In this document: piece by piece, positions 34,054 to 46,700 of the stretch
Numbering within the stretch: position 1 is the stretch's first letter
Layout of the letters: each line of letters opens with the position of its first letter
Notes under the pieces: model-generated
Seen by the model: only the letters and a program-made list of their open reading frames with translations
What the model was told of the DNA's origin: nothing
Databases searched by the model: none
Assembly (NCBI GenBank): GCA_024196135.1
Contig: JAMQCK010000077.1
Location: forward strand, 1-64,000
Origin: Pleurotus ostreatus/Saccharomyces cerevisiae fusant
Taxonomy: Eukaryota; Opisthokonta
Direction: 5' to 3'
DNA length: 64,000 nucleotides
Translations under genes and position numbers: made by a program

Positions 34054-37000
34054 ATGGCTCCCCGCGACGAGCAGAAGGAGATTGATGCCTTCTTCCACTT
34101 CTTCGCCAGCTTCGAGCTCTCGAGGCCGGTGACCAGCATCTCCGACCTCTCCGATGGCGCCGTGCTATTCGAGGTGCTCTCCGCGGTGTGCGTATGCGCG
34201 TCGCCATCTATTGTCCCTGCGCTCACCATCCACCTTCTCCACCCCACAGCGATGAAACCTACTTCCAGAAGCGCACGTCGCAAACGGGGGCGCAGGACAA
34301 CTGGGTCCTGCGCTTCACGGCGCTGAAGAGCCTGTACAAGCTCATGACGCAGTACTTCACGGACGTGCTGCACAAGCCGACGAAGAACCTCGAGGCGCCG
34401 AATCTGCAGGGCGTGGCGAAGGACTACAGCACGACGGACACGCTGATTTTGTGCCGTATGGCGATCGCGATTGGCGTGCAGTGCGAAAGGAACAAGGAGT
34501 TCATTGCGAAGATCCAGGCGCTGAACGAGTCGGACCAGCATAACTTGATGCGCGCGATTGAGAGTGTGCGTGGGCGATGCTCTCTATTATGAACTGCGTC
34601 CTGATATGTGCTCTGCAGGTTATTAAGAAGCTTGGCGAGGGCGTGGATCCTCAGGAAACGGGGGAGATGACTGAGTGAGTGCTGACACCATCCCCAAAGT
34701 CACGCAGCTCTGACACCCTTGCAGAGACGACCACTACTACCGCATTCAGTCCGAGAAGAGTCAAATCCTTGCCGAGAAAGACTCCCTACAAGCCGCCTAT
34801 CAAAAGCTCCTCGAAGACCAGCGCGAACTTCAAACCCAACTCGATGACGCCCAGGCAGAGAAGGCCGATGCCCTCGCCCGCGTCCGGCAGGCCGACCGCG
34901 AGGCCGAGTACCGCAAGAACGACAAGGTGGACGTGATGCTGCGCGCCGAGCTCGACAGGCTGCGCTCAGAACTGTAAGTCTGCGGTCTGCCATGCTTGTG
35001 GGTCTACCTTATATGAAGGAGCGTGCAGGCAGAAGAGCGAGGATAACTATGCGGCGGCGGAACACGAGTTGGACAAGCAGCAGCAGGTCAATGGCGACCT
35101 TGCGCGCAAGGTGGAGGAGCTGCAGGCGAAGGCGGATGCGGCGGAGAAGTTGAAGGATCAGCTTGATGAGTGAGTGTTTTATTGGATAAATCGGGGTGAA
35201 GGGAGCTGAGGACGTTCAGATACCGCCACGCAGCCGACCGGCTGCAGAAGACGGAGAACGTCATGGAGAAGTACAAGAAGAAACTGCAGGAGGGCGCCGA
35301 CCTCCGGCAGCACGTCAAGGCGCTCGAGAAGCAGAACGCGGACCTCGTCGACAAGAACGCGTCGCTGGAGGAGGAGTACCGCAAGGTCGCGGGCTTCAAG
35401 CCGCTCATGGAGTCGTACAAGAACCAGATCGCGGACCTAGAGGGCAAGGCGTCGCAGCGCACGCAGGAGATCGAGTCTCTCCGCTTCGAGCTCGAGCAGA
35501 CGCGGACGAAGCTGAAGATCGCGACGGAGGAGCGCGCGAAGGACTCGGAGACGCTGGAGCTGTACCAGGAGCGCGTGCGCGAGCTCGAGTTGCAATCTCA
35601 TCGGCCCGTCGCGAAGCGGAAGGTTTCTGACGCTGCTGCTGGACCTGCCGTTGCACTCCCCGGAGCTTCTGTATCAGAAGAGCTCCAGCCTCACCTCGAG
35701 AAGACGGATGAGGAGGAAGAGGAACTGGACGATGTCGACCAGGGACTCGGCGGCGAGCTCGACGACGCGATCACGGGCACAACTATGACGGACCTGAAAT
35801 TGCAAGTCAAGAAGCTGAAGCGCGAACTGGAGTCCGTGCGCAAGAACGAGAGCGACGCCAGTCGAGTGCTAGTGCTGGAGAACCTGTTGGAGGACGCGAA
35901 CCGGATGAAGAGCCGGTACGAGCAGGACTACCTGGCAGCGCACCGGGAGAAGCTGGTGCTGCAGCGGGACCTGGAGGAGATCCGTAGTGGAAAGTCGATG
36001 GGTGATGGGTGAGTACGGTGATCTCGTTACGGAGAAGGCGAGGCTGACCTGACGCATTCATAGTGCGGAAGCTGCGATCGCCTTGCGACAACGGCTCAAC
36101 GAGGTGGTCGAACAGCTCGAGGCCCTTCGCAAGGAGCACGCCGAGCTTGAAGTCAAGTTCGACACCCAAGCGAAGGAGCTGACCATCGCGAAGTCTGATT
36201 GTATGACCTTCCATCCTGCCTCGACTGCGGCTCACTAACGACGCACTTAGTGAACCTCGTCAACAAGGATCAGCTCGACATCCTTGCGACGCTGCGCGAG
36301 TCCGTCAACGAGGACAAGCAAGCCCTGGAAGGCGAACTCGAGAAGCTCAAGAACCACAACAAGGAGCTTGCGGACAAGAACCGTATGCAGCTCGAGCAGG
36401 TCAACGCGCTCTTGTTGGAGAAGATCAGCTTGCAGGGCGAGGGCATCTCGCAAAGGGAGAAGATGCTCCAGCGCGAGAGGGACTTCGCGTGAGTGTCTTC
36501 ATGCACGGGGCCCCATCAGCGGATCGCTGACGAACATTCTAGGGATATGCGCGCTGTCATCTCGGGCAAGGATCTTCCAGAGGATGTCAAGCAACAGATG
36601 ATCGCCTTGCACGAGGAGAATGCGAACCTCAAGGATTCGTACAAGACTGCGCAGGACAAGCTCCTCAAGGCCCGTGCTGTATGTGATCTGCTTTCGGTGG
36701 CTGGCCGTGTATTGATCTAGATTCCAGTTCATTAAGTCGCAAGACAAGCTCTTCAAGGAGGAGCACGCGAAGGGAGCATCCTTATCCGTATGTACTCCCT
36801 TTGTCTGCACTTCACGTGCTGACTGTTTCCGCAGGGCTTCTCCCCGGAAGCAGAGTCAAGCTTCCGTTCTCAGATCAAGGTCCTCGAGGACGAGGTGGCG
36901 CAGCAGAAGGTGGGAACCTATATGCATCTCAATGTAGCGAACAACCACTGACAAGTGTACAGCGCAAGATGCTCAACTTGCAGGTGACCTACAAGAAAGA

Positions 37001-37210
37001 GCAGGAGCTTATGATCGGCGCCCAGCACGTACTGGGAATGCAGATCGTGCGCGCTCACCTGGGTGGGCAGTCCTCGCGGGCACCGCTCAGCGGATTCTTG
37101 AACCAACAACGAACCAGGGTATGTCTTCACGCTCCTACTGCTATGGTAATATTTGTTGACACTACTCCTTCGACTTGCAGGCGGCGCAGATGTTGCCCAT
37201 GGTACGATAG
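34054..37210 (+). CDS. HOK1: Hook-family dynein/endosome adaptor
   Basis: Hook-type adaptor linking early endosomes to dynein through an N-terminal calponin-like Hook domain and coiled coils. Thirteen predicted exons: 34054-34187, 34250-34565, 34619-34674, 34725-34973, 35029-35169, 35220-36008, 36064-36200, 36251-36488, 36543-36678, 36728-36787, 36835-36909, 36963-37118, 37181-37210. The Hook domain includes IDAFFHFFASFELSRPVTSI, NWVLRFTALKSLYKLMTQYF and TDTLILCRMAIAIGVQCERN. The rest is almost continuous coiled coil (KSQILAEKDSLQAAYQKLLE, KEKL-rich blocks), with one acidic break near 35700. The final exon codes only AAQMLPMVR. The equivalent ascomycete protein is HookA/Hok1. No zinc finger or other domain is visible. 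Confidence 0.88.
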
Positions 37211-37884
37211 AGGGCATAACGCTCCTGACTCGATGGACTCGAGATGTCCCATGGTCAGCTAGAGGCTTCGACCCACGACTTCGCACGGTTCGGTGTACAT
37301 TATGCATAGGCTCATCTCATTCGGATGGAAGAGGATTACATGTCAATGTTTGTCTGTGTGTTTGTTTTAGCACATCTAATGTCCAGATTTGCGTTATGAC
37401 TATCCGGAGCAATGTGTGCGGACGCTCTTCCAGGGCGATCTTCCTCCTGTCCTTCAACGATTTCTTACAATGGAGGATCGGCTGCTTGCTTGTGGGATCT
37501 AATCACTGTATTTCAGCCATCAGCGTCAGTAAGCAAGCTATGCAAGGTAGTCTATGGTCAGTAGAGTCGCGGAACAGATTTACTGTAGATGTGTAGTATG
37601 GAGTCCTTGTTCCGGATTGTAGCCTGAAGCCCAGTATGCGCGTAGTGGTACACCCGTTGATGCGGGAAGCGTAGGCAGCTAACGCACAACCCCCGCACAT
37701 GAACCGTAGACGTCCTTTGGTTTTCCTCGTTGGGAGGTCGAGTCAGGAGGAGCAACCACAGATCCATGCGAGTGGCGCTGGGCGAAAGCTGCATGCGTGT
37801 CGTGAAAGTGAGAGCCATATAGTATGGATGCCAATGAACCATGAAAGGGGGAGAATGGGAAGGGAGTCCGTGTCAGAATCTGTC
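37211..37884. other. convergent 3' intergenic region
   Basis: 674 bp between convergent gene ends, AT-richer than the flanks and holding both 3' UTRs. No gene, repeat or RNA recognised. Confidence 0.5.
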
Positions 37885-40297
37885 CTACGCGCCGACCGCC
37901 GATATGCGCTCCGGGACGATCGTCGCATCCGTCCCCTCGAGTGCGTGCCCGAGCCCCGACCGATGACTCGCGACGCTCATGCGCTTGCCCGTCGGCGTGT
38001 GGCGCCCATTCGTCGGCGTGCCCCGCCCATTCGACGTTGCGCGTCCGCCCGTGCCCGTGGGCGTACCCCGCCCACCAGTACCCGTCCCAGTCGGCGTCCC
38101 ACCCCTGCTCGCCCCAAACTCCTCGTCGCCAAAGTCGGAGAAGTACACGTCCGTGTCCTCGCCGTCGTTCGCGGTCTGGAAGGTCTGCGCGGTCATGGTG
38201 CTCGCGCGCGACTCGGAGCGGGGCGGGTCGGCGAGGAGGGCGGGGCGGAAGGCGCTGGGTGGGCCTTTGCGGCCGCGGGTCGAGTTTGATGGGCCGAGGG
38301 GTGGTGGGGGGCCGAAGTCGGTGGGGGTCAGGGGGGAGGCGGAGCGGGGTTCGGTGGTGGAAGTAGCTTGGGGAGCGGTAGAGGTCGTAAGCGTGTCGGC
38401 CCGGACGGGCTCATCCTTCGTCGGCGTTGGAGGCGGAATCTCTTCCCTCATATTTTCCCTCGTAGGCGATGGAATTTCGTTGGACTCCTTAACGGCGGAG
38501 AGGGGCACTGACTCAGACGTGCCTTCATGGGTTGGAGCCACAACCGCGATATCGACCGGGGACTCCGTCGTAGATTCCTGGGTCACCATAGTGGCAAGGG
38601 GAGACAGAGCTGGCGGAGCAGATGAGGACTCCGCCGGCAGTCCGTCGTACGCAGCAGAAGGATGACGAGAGTGCGATCCATCGATATGTTGCGACTCGTC
38701 TCCTTCCTCGATGTCTTCCTCAATTCCTGCGCTACTATGGCTACGCTGCCGGCTGTGCGCGCGCTCAGACTCGTCGAAGTCTGGTGGGGCTTCTGCTAGC
38801 AAGTCCACGCGACTCGTGCTCGCAAAGCGCACCGCCTCGTCGCCGAACGGCACGCCGAACCTGCCGAGGCTCTCGCGCGACGAGATGAGCTTGACCTGCT
38901 CGGGCGTGGGCATGCCCGACCGGGGGTACACGAACGACGTGCGCGTGACCGTGTGCGAGAGCGGGAGCCCGATAGAGTTGAGCGAGATCACCGACGCGTT
39001 TCCGTGCTCAGGGTTGTACGACTCGGACGTCGACAGCCGCGAGTTCGTGCGGTGGAAGGCGTTGAGCGAGAACAGCGAGCCACTTGGGCGGTGGCCGCGA
39101 GCGTGGCTCGCCGACGAGCGGCTGGTGGCCGCGGACGCGACCGAGAGCCCGCGGTTGTGGCCTGCTGGCTCCTCCGGGACTGGCGGCGCGTTCGGGTTCT
39201 GCGTGCCTCCGCCGAGGCGCGTCTGGAATAGGTTACGGAAGCCCCGGATCGAGCGCCGATTCCGTGTCGTCTGCTGGGTGTCAGCGGGCGGTGCGGCCGG
39301 GTCTGACTGGGATATGGTTGCGCCATTGGCTGCCGTGCTGGGATCAGCCACTTCGTAGGCTGGTGCCGCGCCACGGGGATCCTGAGCCGGGGACAAGCCA
39401 GCGAGGGCGCTCGTCTGCGCATCGCCGTGCTCAGCGTCGGGGTCCGTGTCTTGAGTGCGATCTCCATCGGACGCGGAGGCGTTATGAGTGTCATTGTCGT
39501 GAGAAGTACGTCGTGCGTCATTAGATTCGTCACCGTGCAGGAGGGGCATGTCGTGTGGCGAGTCGGGGTGGGGAGGATAGTGGTGGTCGTGCGAGGAACC
39601 AGAGGGACCCGCGCGCGAATCTTCCGTTCCATCTTCGCTAACTGGCGGGATGACTATAGTCGTAGGAGGGATGGGATTGTCCTCCATGTCCTCCGTACCA
39701 CTGGCAAATGTTAGCTTGCTGAGAAGGCTCTGACGATTGATGGCGCCACCCACCGATAGACCACGACTTCCTGCTCGCCGGGCTCCTTGTTGTACGCTGG
39801 CAAAGAGGTCGTCGACATCTGGGACGGAGTACGACGAGGCCTGCGATTTCTCCTGTTGGCTGCGGCTGGTGGGGGCCCTGAGTTGGTGGTCGTCGGCTGG
39901 GTGCCCATGAGCTGCTCTGCGGTCAGCTCCCGTACGGCTGGCGTCGAGCTGTTGTGCGTGGGGGGACGAGTGCTGAGGAGAGCACTGAGGCTCCACGTCG
40001 ACGTATTCGCATCCGCAGGCCGAGTACTTGTGCTGCGGGTCCGCGCCCGGAAACGCTTGTAGTAGACGAGCCAACCCATTAGAGCGATGGTGAGGATGCC
40101 GGCGGAGGCTACTCCCACCGCGATGCCCTTTATCAGAAGAGAGTGAGCTTGGGAGCACGCGATAAGGGCTGGGAGTGGCGCACCGCTATCGCCCCGCCAG
40201 AAAGCGTAGAGCCATCACGCTTATTGAGAAGAGGGGCTGCGCGTGCTGAGCAGACCAGAAGAAGCAGGAAGGCGTAAGGTCGGACACTGGTCGTCAT
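37885..40297 (-). CDS. single-pass membrane protein with long disordered cytoplasmic tail
   Basis: No domain recognised. The start ATG at 40297 gives a signal peptide (MTTSVRPYAFLLLLVCSARA) followed within a few residues by LLNKRDG, a Kex2-like KR site, so the lumenal part is very short. After an intron the reading GIAVGVASAGILTIALMGWL is a clear transmembrane segment, followed by a basic stop-transfer KRFRARTR. The remaining roughly 650 residues are Ser/Thr/Pro/Asp-rich and disordered, with HSRQRSHSSAGIEEDIEEGD and a tail of GTPTGTGTGGRGTPTGTGGR-type repeats, ending ATIVPERISAVGA. Similar small-ectodomain, long-tail proteins are common in basidiomycetes and may sense the wall; that role is inference. 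Confidence 0.65.
38020..38110 (-). repeat. Gly/Thr/Pro-rich tandem coding repeat
   Basis: Short degenerate repeats of a GTPTG-type unit (with GRGTPT, GRATSNGRGTPTNGR variants) near the C-terminus of the membrane protein. Limits are approximate. Confidence 0.5.
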
Positions 40298-40545
40298 GCA
40301 GTCGTGATAGCAGAGTGGGCAAAGTACAATGAAGAATAAAACAATGGCGCGCGAGACACGACCGTCGGAAACAAGCCAGCAACGAGCACCGCTTACAGGC
40401 CCTCGCCCGACGCCGGCCCAGTCAACAGGCGCCCCGGCACTAAATCACCTACGTAACACCCCATTACGATCGACGTTCATTTCGCCCATCACTGGACCCA
40501 CAACTGCGTGGCATGCACGTGAATGTTCAACTCTACAGCCTAAAG

Positions 40546-43500
40546 CTACTCAGAGAACCAGGACATGCCCTCATTCCATTTCCCTTCTGTTCCAAAGAAT
40601 CTGCAAGACCGTCAGTAGAAGCATGGAAAAGGACGCGGTGTTCTTACCCTGCTCCCAAGATCCCACCCGAGCTCCTCGTATCCATCTCGGGTCCGACGAC
40701 CATCCACCCAGGTACTTTCACCCCGGTACGGATGGGAAAGAGGCGTCCCAGTCGTTCCAGTCCAGCAACATCCGCGGCGTACAGATACAACCTCGTCCGA
40801 CCGTCCACAACACTTGGATCCAGCGCTATCACACCCGTCCCCGGTTTACGAATCTTGTAGTCGTCTCTGCCCTGGAAGCATACTCCCTCATCGCTTGGCA
40901 ACAGAACCGCATTGTCGTCCCGAAGAAGTCTGTAGAAGGCGTCGCTCGGTTTGCCAACCTGGATGGCGACAAGGTTGCCTCGATCGTCGGAGCGCCCCTC
41001 GATTATCTCCGCATCCAGCTTATGGTAGGTGTCTAGGTCGTGCGCGATGCGGAGGGCGAGGGAGAGCTCGGGGCTGCCGTTAGCGAGAGATGGCACGGAG
41101 ATCTTGATGGGGCCATGGGTGCTGGAGAGGATGGACTGGGCACGGAGAGGACGGCGAGGGTATTGTTCGTCGTCTTGGTCCTGGGGGCGTGGTGAGATTT
41201 AGAGAGTCTTTGCGGAAGCTAGAGTAAGGAAGTACTACTCACCACCACTACCCATTCTTTGTCCTTGGGCCAAAACCTCGCACGCGCCGTACCCTTGGCG
41301 AGTTTGCTGAGCTCAACTCCCTTCCCGTTGATCGTGACCTCGCGCAACTTCTCCAACTTCTCTTTGTCGACAGAAAATGCAGCGACATTTTGTGTAGTGA
41401 TTTCCACCCGCCCCCGAATCGTGATGTCCCCATGACCCGGATCCGTACGCTCGACAGCCAGCTTCGCCAAACGCCCTGGGACCGCAAGCTCCTCAACAGC
41501 CCATCCGTGTAGCGTACCGCTTTCCGTGGTGCTGGCAACGGTGAGGGTGAAGCGGTCGGGGGACCCAGAATCAGACGGAGGGGACAAGACACGCTCGATG
41601 AACGCATCGACCCGCTCGTCGAAGATGCCGTCGTACCAGTGGGGCTGGCCGGGGTCTTCGCGGTAGCTGAGTGGTTGGTTAACGATTAGCATGGCAAGTA
41701 TTTGATGACATCAAGGAAGGTAACGTACGTGACATCCGCCCTCGGATTCAGCGTCTTGAGCGTGCTGACGAGCTCGCGCGTGTGCCAGACGGGGACGTTT
41801 TCGTCTGCGCCGCTGATGGAAATATAAGCAACGGTCCTACTTCAGCACCAACGAGCCCTCCCTCTGCACTATAGTATGCATACGCACCCATGAACCGCAT
41901 AAACCGGTATATCGGCCAGATTGGTGAGGAACAAGTCGTTATCGTCCGCTGCGAACGACGCGTCCAGAATGCCATTAAGAGCCGGGTCGGCGTAGTGTGC
42001 GCCTCTGTGGGTTATTAGTCACATATTGTATCATAACAGTAAAAGACAAATAGACCACCACTCACCTCCCCATAGCCAAACTCACATACGCCTGGCTCTT
42101 GATATACGCCGCCGCTGCGACGACGCCGACCACACGATCCGGGAATCGTGAGGCGAGGTACCAGGCGCCCTGGCCGCCGTTGGAGTGCCCAACCAACAAG
42201 GCTTTTGGTTTCTCGCTGATCGATTTCGGATTAACCTGCGCGGTAATACCGCGCGCCTTTAGGATGGCTACCAGAGAGTCGACGGACCGCCAGGCATCGA
42301 GGGCGGAGGGGCCGTGCCAGTCGAGGCCCTAGGGTCAGCTGTGAGTTTAGGCAGGATTGAAGTAGGGCTTGGGACAAAAGGAGACAAAAGCAATCATGGT
42401 CAATGGAGAAAGGAGGGATTCAAGTGATTCGAAGGAAAGAACAAAGGAGAATAAAGGAAGTTAACAAAGGAAACGCACCCACGACGTACGACCGCTCGGC
42501 ACGACGGTCCAGTGCTTTTGAACCCGCGGGAGCGCCTCTTGCCAGAATGTGGTGGTGAGGATGTCGACGCCGGCGCCGTCTGGGGGGGGGGGGGCGCATG
42601 CCGTTAGAGACGATCATAACAAACCCAAGAGAGGGTGACTACGCACGCAAAGCCAACAATACCGGCCCCTTCAGTTCCAGCTCGCCCGACGCAGGCGGGA
42701 TTGCATAGAAAGCGGTGGGCATCGTGCCGGAGTAAAGGTAGGTCGCTTTGATATATTTTACCGGTCTGGTGATGGGAGTAGCGAAGTTGACGACGGGGAT
42801 GGCGAATGTGAGGGTCGTGGTCTCCGCGGTGAGTGGGCCGTATAGTTCTCTGTCTTGAGGGAGTTGTAGGTGGCGGCCATGGATGAGTTCCTCGCGTTGA
42901 AGGGTGAGAGTGATGTCAAGGAATTGGAGGTCCTGGGGTAGAGGCGAGGTTTGCGCAATTTGCAAGGGGATGATGCGGGTCTGGGAGGGAGCTAGGGTCG
43001 CGTTTGAGAGGACGAGGGAGAGGGAGAGGCCCTAGAGAAATCATAAATTCATTTAGTAAGAGGAAGAAGGCAATAATCGAGATAACTGACCGGGACAGCG
43101 TTCTGGAGCTCAGCGTCTGCGATTGACCACCAGCCAGCGACGCTCCTCACGCCCAAGCCGATAGCCTCTCCGAAAGCTAGCCCATCCAGGAAGTCGGGGT
43201 AGACATGATGAGTCGGTACGGCCTGAACGGATGGCCCGGCGATGGACTCCAGCTCAACTGTAAGGCGCAGGCTTTGAACAGGGATACCGTCGCCGGGGTC
43301 GCCGAATAGGCGGATCTGTCGGTACGTTGAGCGTGGTGAAAAGATTGCCAAGGATAAGGAAAAGCAAACCTCGTAATCCCCCGCAACCCAAATATCGTAT
43401 TCGCCCGGCTCGATGGGCACGCTCTGCGGCTGCGACGCTGCCAGGTCGTATATGTTGCCCGCGTACCACTGTGGCTCGAGACCCAATCTGCCGCGCGGAA

Positions 43501-44308
43501 GGATGGTGAAGTAGGATCCCTGGACGAGGTGAACGAGGAGGCGATGGTGATTTGCGGATTTGGGTATAGTGAGGGTGCCGTGCAGGAGGGCGTGGTGCTG
43601 CAGGGCTGCCCAGCCTTCGGTCGCGCGAAGGGCTCGCCATCTGTTGAATGGATTGATTGGCTGTCGGGATGGGAAGTGAAAAGAAGGTCGTACCTGATGC
43701 TAGGGAAAGACACCTTAAGGGACCCGTCGTCCGATAAGGTGGTCGTTGACCACGACACAGTACCATTGTCGGCATAAGAAGAAGGGTATGTCGTATCAGT
43801 ATCCAAGTATGGCCCATTCCTCACTGGTTTGATGAAATTGAGGACAAGGAACGGCGTGAAAGGGAGGGTCGTACTCACAATCGAGAGGGAAGGAGGGAGA
43901 TAGCATATGCTGTTCGCGAGCGTGGATCGGGAAGGGTCCGAGTACCTGTGAGTCCTTAGAAAATCATACGTGACGAAAGAATCAATTGCAGCTGACATCC
44001 CAAGTCGTGGATAGAGTAGCTTCGAGGGAGGCATCATCTGAAGCCATGATCGGCGATTGATGAGTTGGGTCGACAAAGGGATAGGACAATCCAGAGACTG
44101 TAGGTGCGCAAGTGAGGAAGAAAGCAAGCACTAGCAACCAGTGTGTAGCTCTGCGTATATATGTTGACGCCCTGGGCTTCTTGGTAAGCCTAGCAGGTCG
44201 GTAGAGCGAAGCTGAGTAATTGGTTGATGAAACCCGACCGTCTAGTGGCGACGACTTCAAGGACCTCGCGAGAGAGCCCTTAGACGGCGAATGAGTCACT
44301 GCAACCAT
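40546..44308 (-). CDS. secreted or signal-anchored alpha/beta hydrolase (S9/esterase-like)
   Basis: Large fungal hydrolase of about 950-1000 residues; substrate unknown. Near the N-terminus is a hydrophobic segment (HWLLVLAFFLTCAPTVSGL), then a family block read across introns as TTWDVLGPFPIHAREQHML, SFPSIRWRALRATEGWAALQ and LLVHLVQGSYFTILPRGRLG. The catalytic part has ALHGAGVD (oxyanion side), nucleophile GHSNGGQGAWYLA, Asp in HGGADENVPVWHT and His in DPGQPHWYDGIFDE, a full Ser-Asp-His triad. A C-terminal jelly-roll-like extension ends at NEGMSWFSE, stop at 40548-40546. The start is uncertain: the ATG at 44308 adds a basic stretch before the hydrophobic segment, and no ATG lies nearer to it. 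Confidence 0.8.
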
Positions 44309-45326
44309 GCGCCAGTACGCCTGGACGGACCCGATGGCGTGAGTTGAACTTGTGCAGCGCCAGGTGGCAGGCCACGATGTGATTATCTGGAATCAAATCA
44401 CCCACGTGGGGACAAATCTGGTTGAACTTCGCATCCTCCTCCTCGTTTACTCTCACCTCTCGCCGTCTGTCCTGCTTATTGTCTCTAGCACCCATCGATG
44501 CGCTTATCCGATGAGAAGACAGGAACGCTTTACGTTGTGCTTCCAGCCGAAATTACTTGCGCACCATAGGCCACGCCGGAGGACAATAACATCGTATCCC
44601 CGCTCGGTGATCCCTCTTGCCTCTTTGAAAACGATGAATGCAATGAATGGAAAGAAGCAAGCCAGAAGCCGCAAACGACACTTTGCATCCCAAAGCGTCC
44701 GTGGGGGGTGAGAGAGAGAACATTGCAGGGGGTTGAGGCCAAAAGTCGGTCCCCCTGCGCCCCTGCGTGAGCGAGAATAGGTTCGGGTGGCAGGGGGAGA
44801 CGGGTTCAGCGCTGGGACCCGTGAAAGAAATACGCGGGTGTGCCAGAGAGGCGCGCACCGCTGAGACGGAGGGTTCGGGCTTCGGCGCTGCGGTGGGGAC
44901 GCCGCGAATACGGCCGACAAGGTGGCGGTTCATTTGCGAGCGCACAGACCGTCTCAGCCCCCTGGTCTTTGTGTCCCGTTTTGGACGTGCCCTTGTACGT
45001 ACTCTGACCGGGGCCTGCAATTGTCGGGTCGATGACCCCCGGCCCCGTGCATAGCGCGCTCTGCATTTTATAAGTAAACCTGACCGGTTCCGCCGCCCGC
45101 ACCTTACTCCTGACTCCCACCCTACCAACGGGAGTCGTCAAGCTCTTGCTTTATTTCCCCCTCGTTTCCATACGCCATCACAACCGCCAAACTGTTCTGC
45201 TCAACGAGCGACGAGAAGCGTGTCCCCTGGACATCCAAGGTGGCAAGTTGGCTAGCGACCGTCCCGCGCATACTCGGGCTATCCGACCAGCCTGCGGTCC
45301 CTACCCCTCGATCAAGTCGCCCACCC
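44309..45326. other. 1-kb divergent promoter region
   Basis: Separates the alpha/beta hydrolase (-) and the phosphodiesterase (+). Apart from a TATA-like site at about 45067-45074 no element is called, and frames in it look like chance. Confidence 0.5.
45067..45074 (+). promoter_or_regulatory. TATA-like site upstream of PDE1
   Basis: Reads TTTTATAAG in context, about 255 bp before the predicted ATG. Weak evidence, by consensus only. Confidence 0.3.
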
Positions 45327-46700
45327 ATGCACACATTCGACATGGTCGTCGTCGGAAGTGGCGGGGGATGCGACGAGACCAACCTGAGCAGGTGCGTCGC
45401 CGTCCACAGCGAGTCCCTCACCCGTCTGATTGGTGTCAATAGCTACCTCATCAAGCCTGCCACCGCCGCCTGGACAGATGGGATCATCGGCATAGAAGGA
45501 GGTGCGCACCCTATACCCGCGATGCCATCGCAACTGCTGACGCCTATCACCAGGCTCGGGAATGGGCGCGCTGCAGCAGATCCTCGCACGCAACCCGAAG
45601 CTCTTCGACGCGCGCAGGCGCTTCACCGCCGCGGAGATCTACTCCCACGTACGGTGCGTTCCCCCCACTCTCGATCGTTGTAGGCGCTGTGCTCAAGGCG
45701 CGCACGCGACAGATGCTTCCTTATCTCGCATGGCCATTTAGACCATATTAGCAGCCTCGTGCTATCGGCCGGCTCGCTTACGGGACCAAGGAAGCGCCTT
45801 TATGCTGCTGAGGAGACCCTGGGCGACCTGAAGACCGTGTTCTCAGATAGAGTGTGGCCGAACTTGGCGTCTTCGGACGAGAACGACGATGTCTACAAGT
45901 ACCTCTACTCTCCGTGCGTCGCCACCCCCTTTCTTCTGCCACCCTACTCATACCCCATCAGACTCGATCCCAGCGCACAACGGAAGACCATACACAAAGA
46001 CGTCTCTGTTCGCTCTTTCAGGCTCAACCACGGCAGCAACGACTCCGGCGCATACGAGTCCTCTGCGTTCTCCATCCGGCATGACCCCTCTGGCCGCGAG
46101 TTCCTCTTCTTCGGCGACGTCGAGCCCGACTCGCTTGCCAAGACGCCGCGCACGATCGAGGTCTGGCGGTATGCTGCCCCGTTGATATCCTCGAAAACGC
46201 TGTCCGCCATCTTCATCGAATGCTCGTACCCATCTGGCAGACCTGACAACATGCTCTACGGCCACCTCAGCCCCGAGCACCTCACGCAGGAGCTTGTCGC
46301 ACTTGCTACGGAAGTCGTCAAAGCCCGCCGTGAAGGGGGCAGCACGTCCGATCTGAGCAACACGTCCCGCACCTCCAGCCACAGCCGCACACCCAGCCGC
46401 ACATCCAGCCTCAGCCGACTCCGTCCCCTGCGCAAAAAGAAGAAGACGAACCCCATCGAGCGCGAGGACCGGCTGGGCGCGCTGAAGGGCCTGCGCGTGT
46501 ACATCACGCACTGCAAGGCGGACCTGGACGGCGCGTACGACCGGCCGATACACGAGGTCATCGCGAGCCAGGTTCGCCAGCTGGTGAAGAAGGAGGGTCT
46601 TGGGGCGGAGATTATTGCCGCTGAGCAGGGCATGCGTATAGGTCCGTATCGCTCGTTCAACAAAATAGAGGGGGTCACTAATGTCTTTGCAGAAATATAA
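45327..46700 (+). CDS. PDE1: class II (low-affinity) cyclic-AMP phosphodiesterase
   Basis: Metallo-beta-lactamase-fold phosphodiesterase that hydrolyses cAMP and so tunes PKA signalling. Start ATG 45327 reads MHTFDMVVVGSGGGCDETNL. Splicing gives SYLIKPATAAWTDGIIGIEG, then GSGMGALQQILARNPKLFDA, EIYSHVRCFLISHGHLDHIS. HGHLDH is the class II HxHxDH metal-binding signature. Other conserved parts are FRLNHG, FLFFGDVEPDS, FIECSYPSGR, LYGHLSPEHL and VYITHCKADL. A Ser/Arg-rich insert (TSRTSSHSRTPSRTSSLSR) followed by KKKK sits between the HLSPEHL helix and ITHCK. The gene ends at 46700 after AEQGMRIG; the family usually stops near there, so the last residues (PYRSFNKIEGV...) may be an alternative 3' end. 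Confidence 0.92.

Noticed and set aside
44152..44160. TATATA motif as the promoter of the alpha/beta hydrolase
   Set aside because: It lies inside the predicted N-terminal coding frame, and no ATG lies between it and the hydrophobic segment; kept only as a caution about the start.
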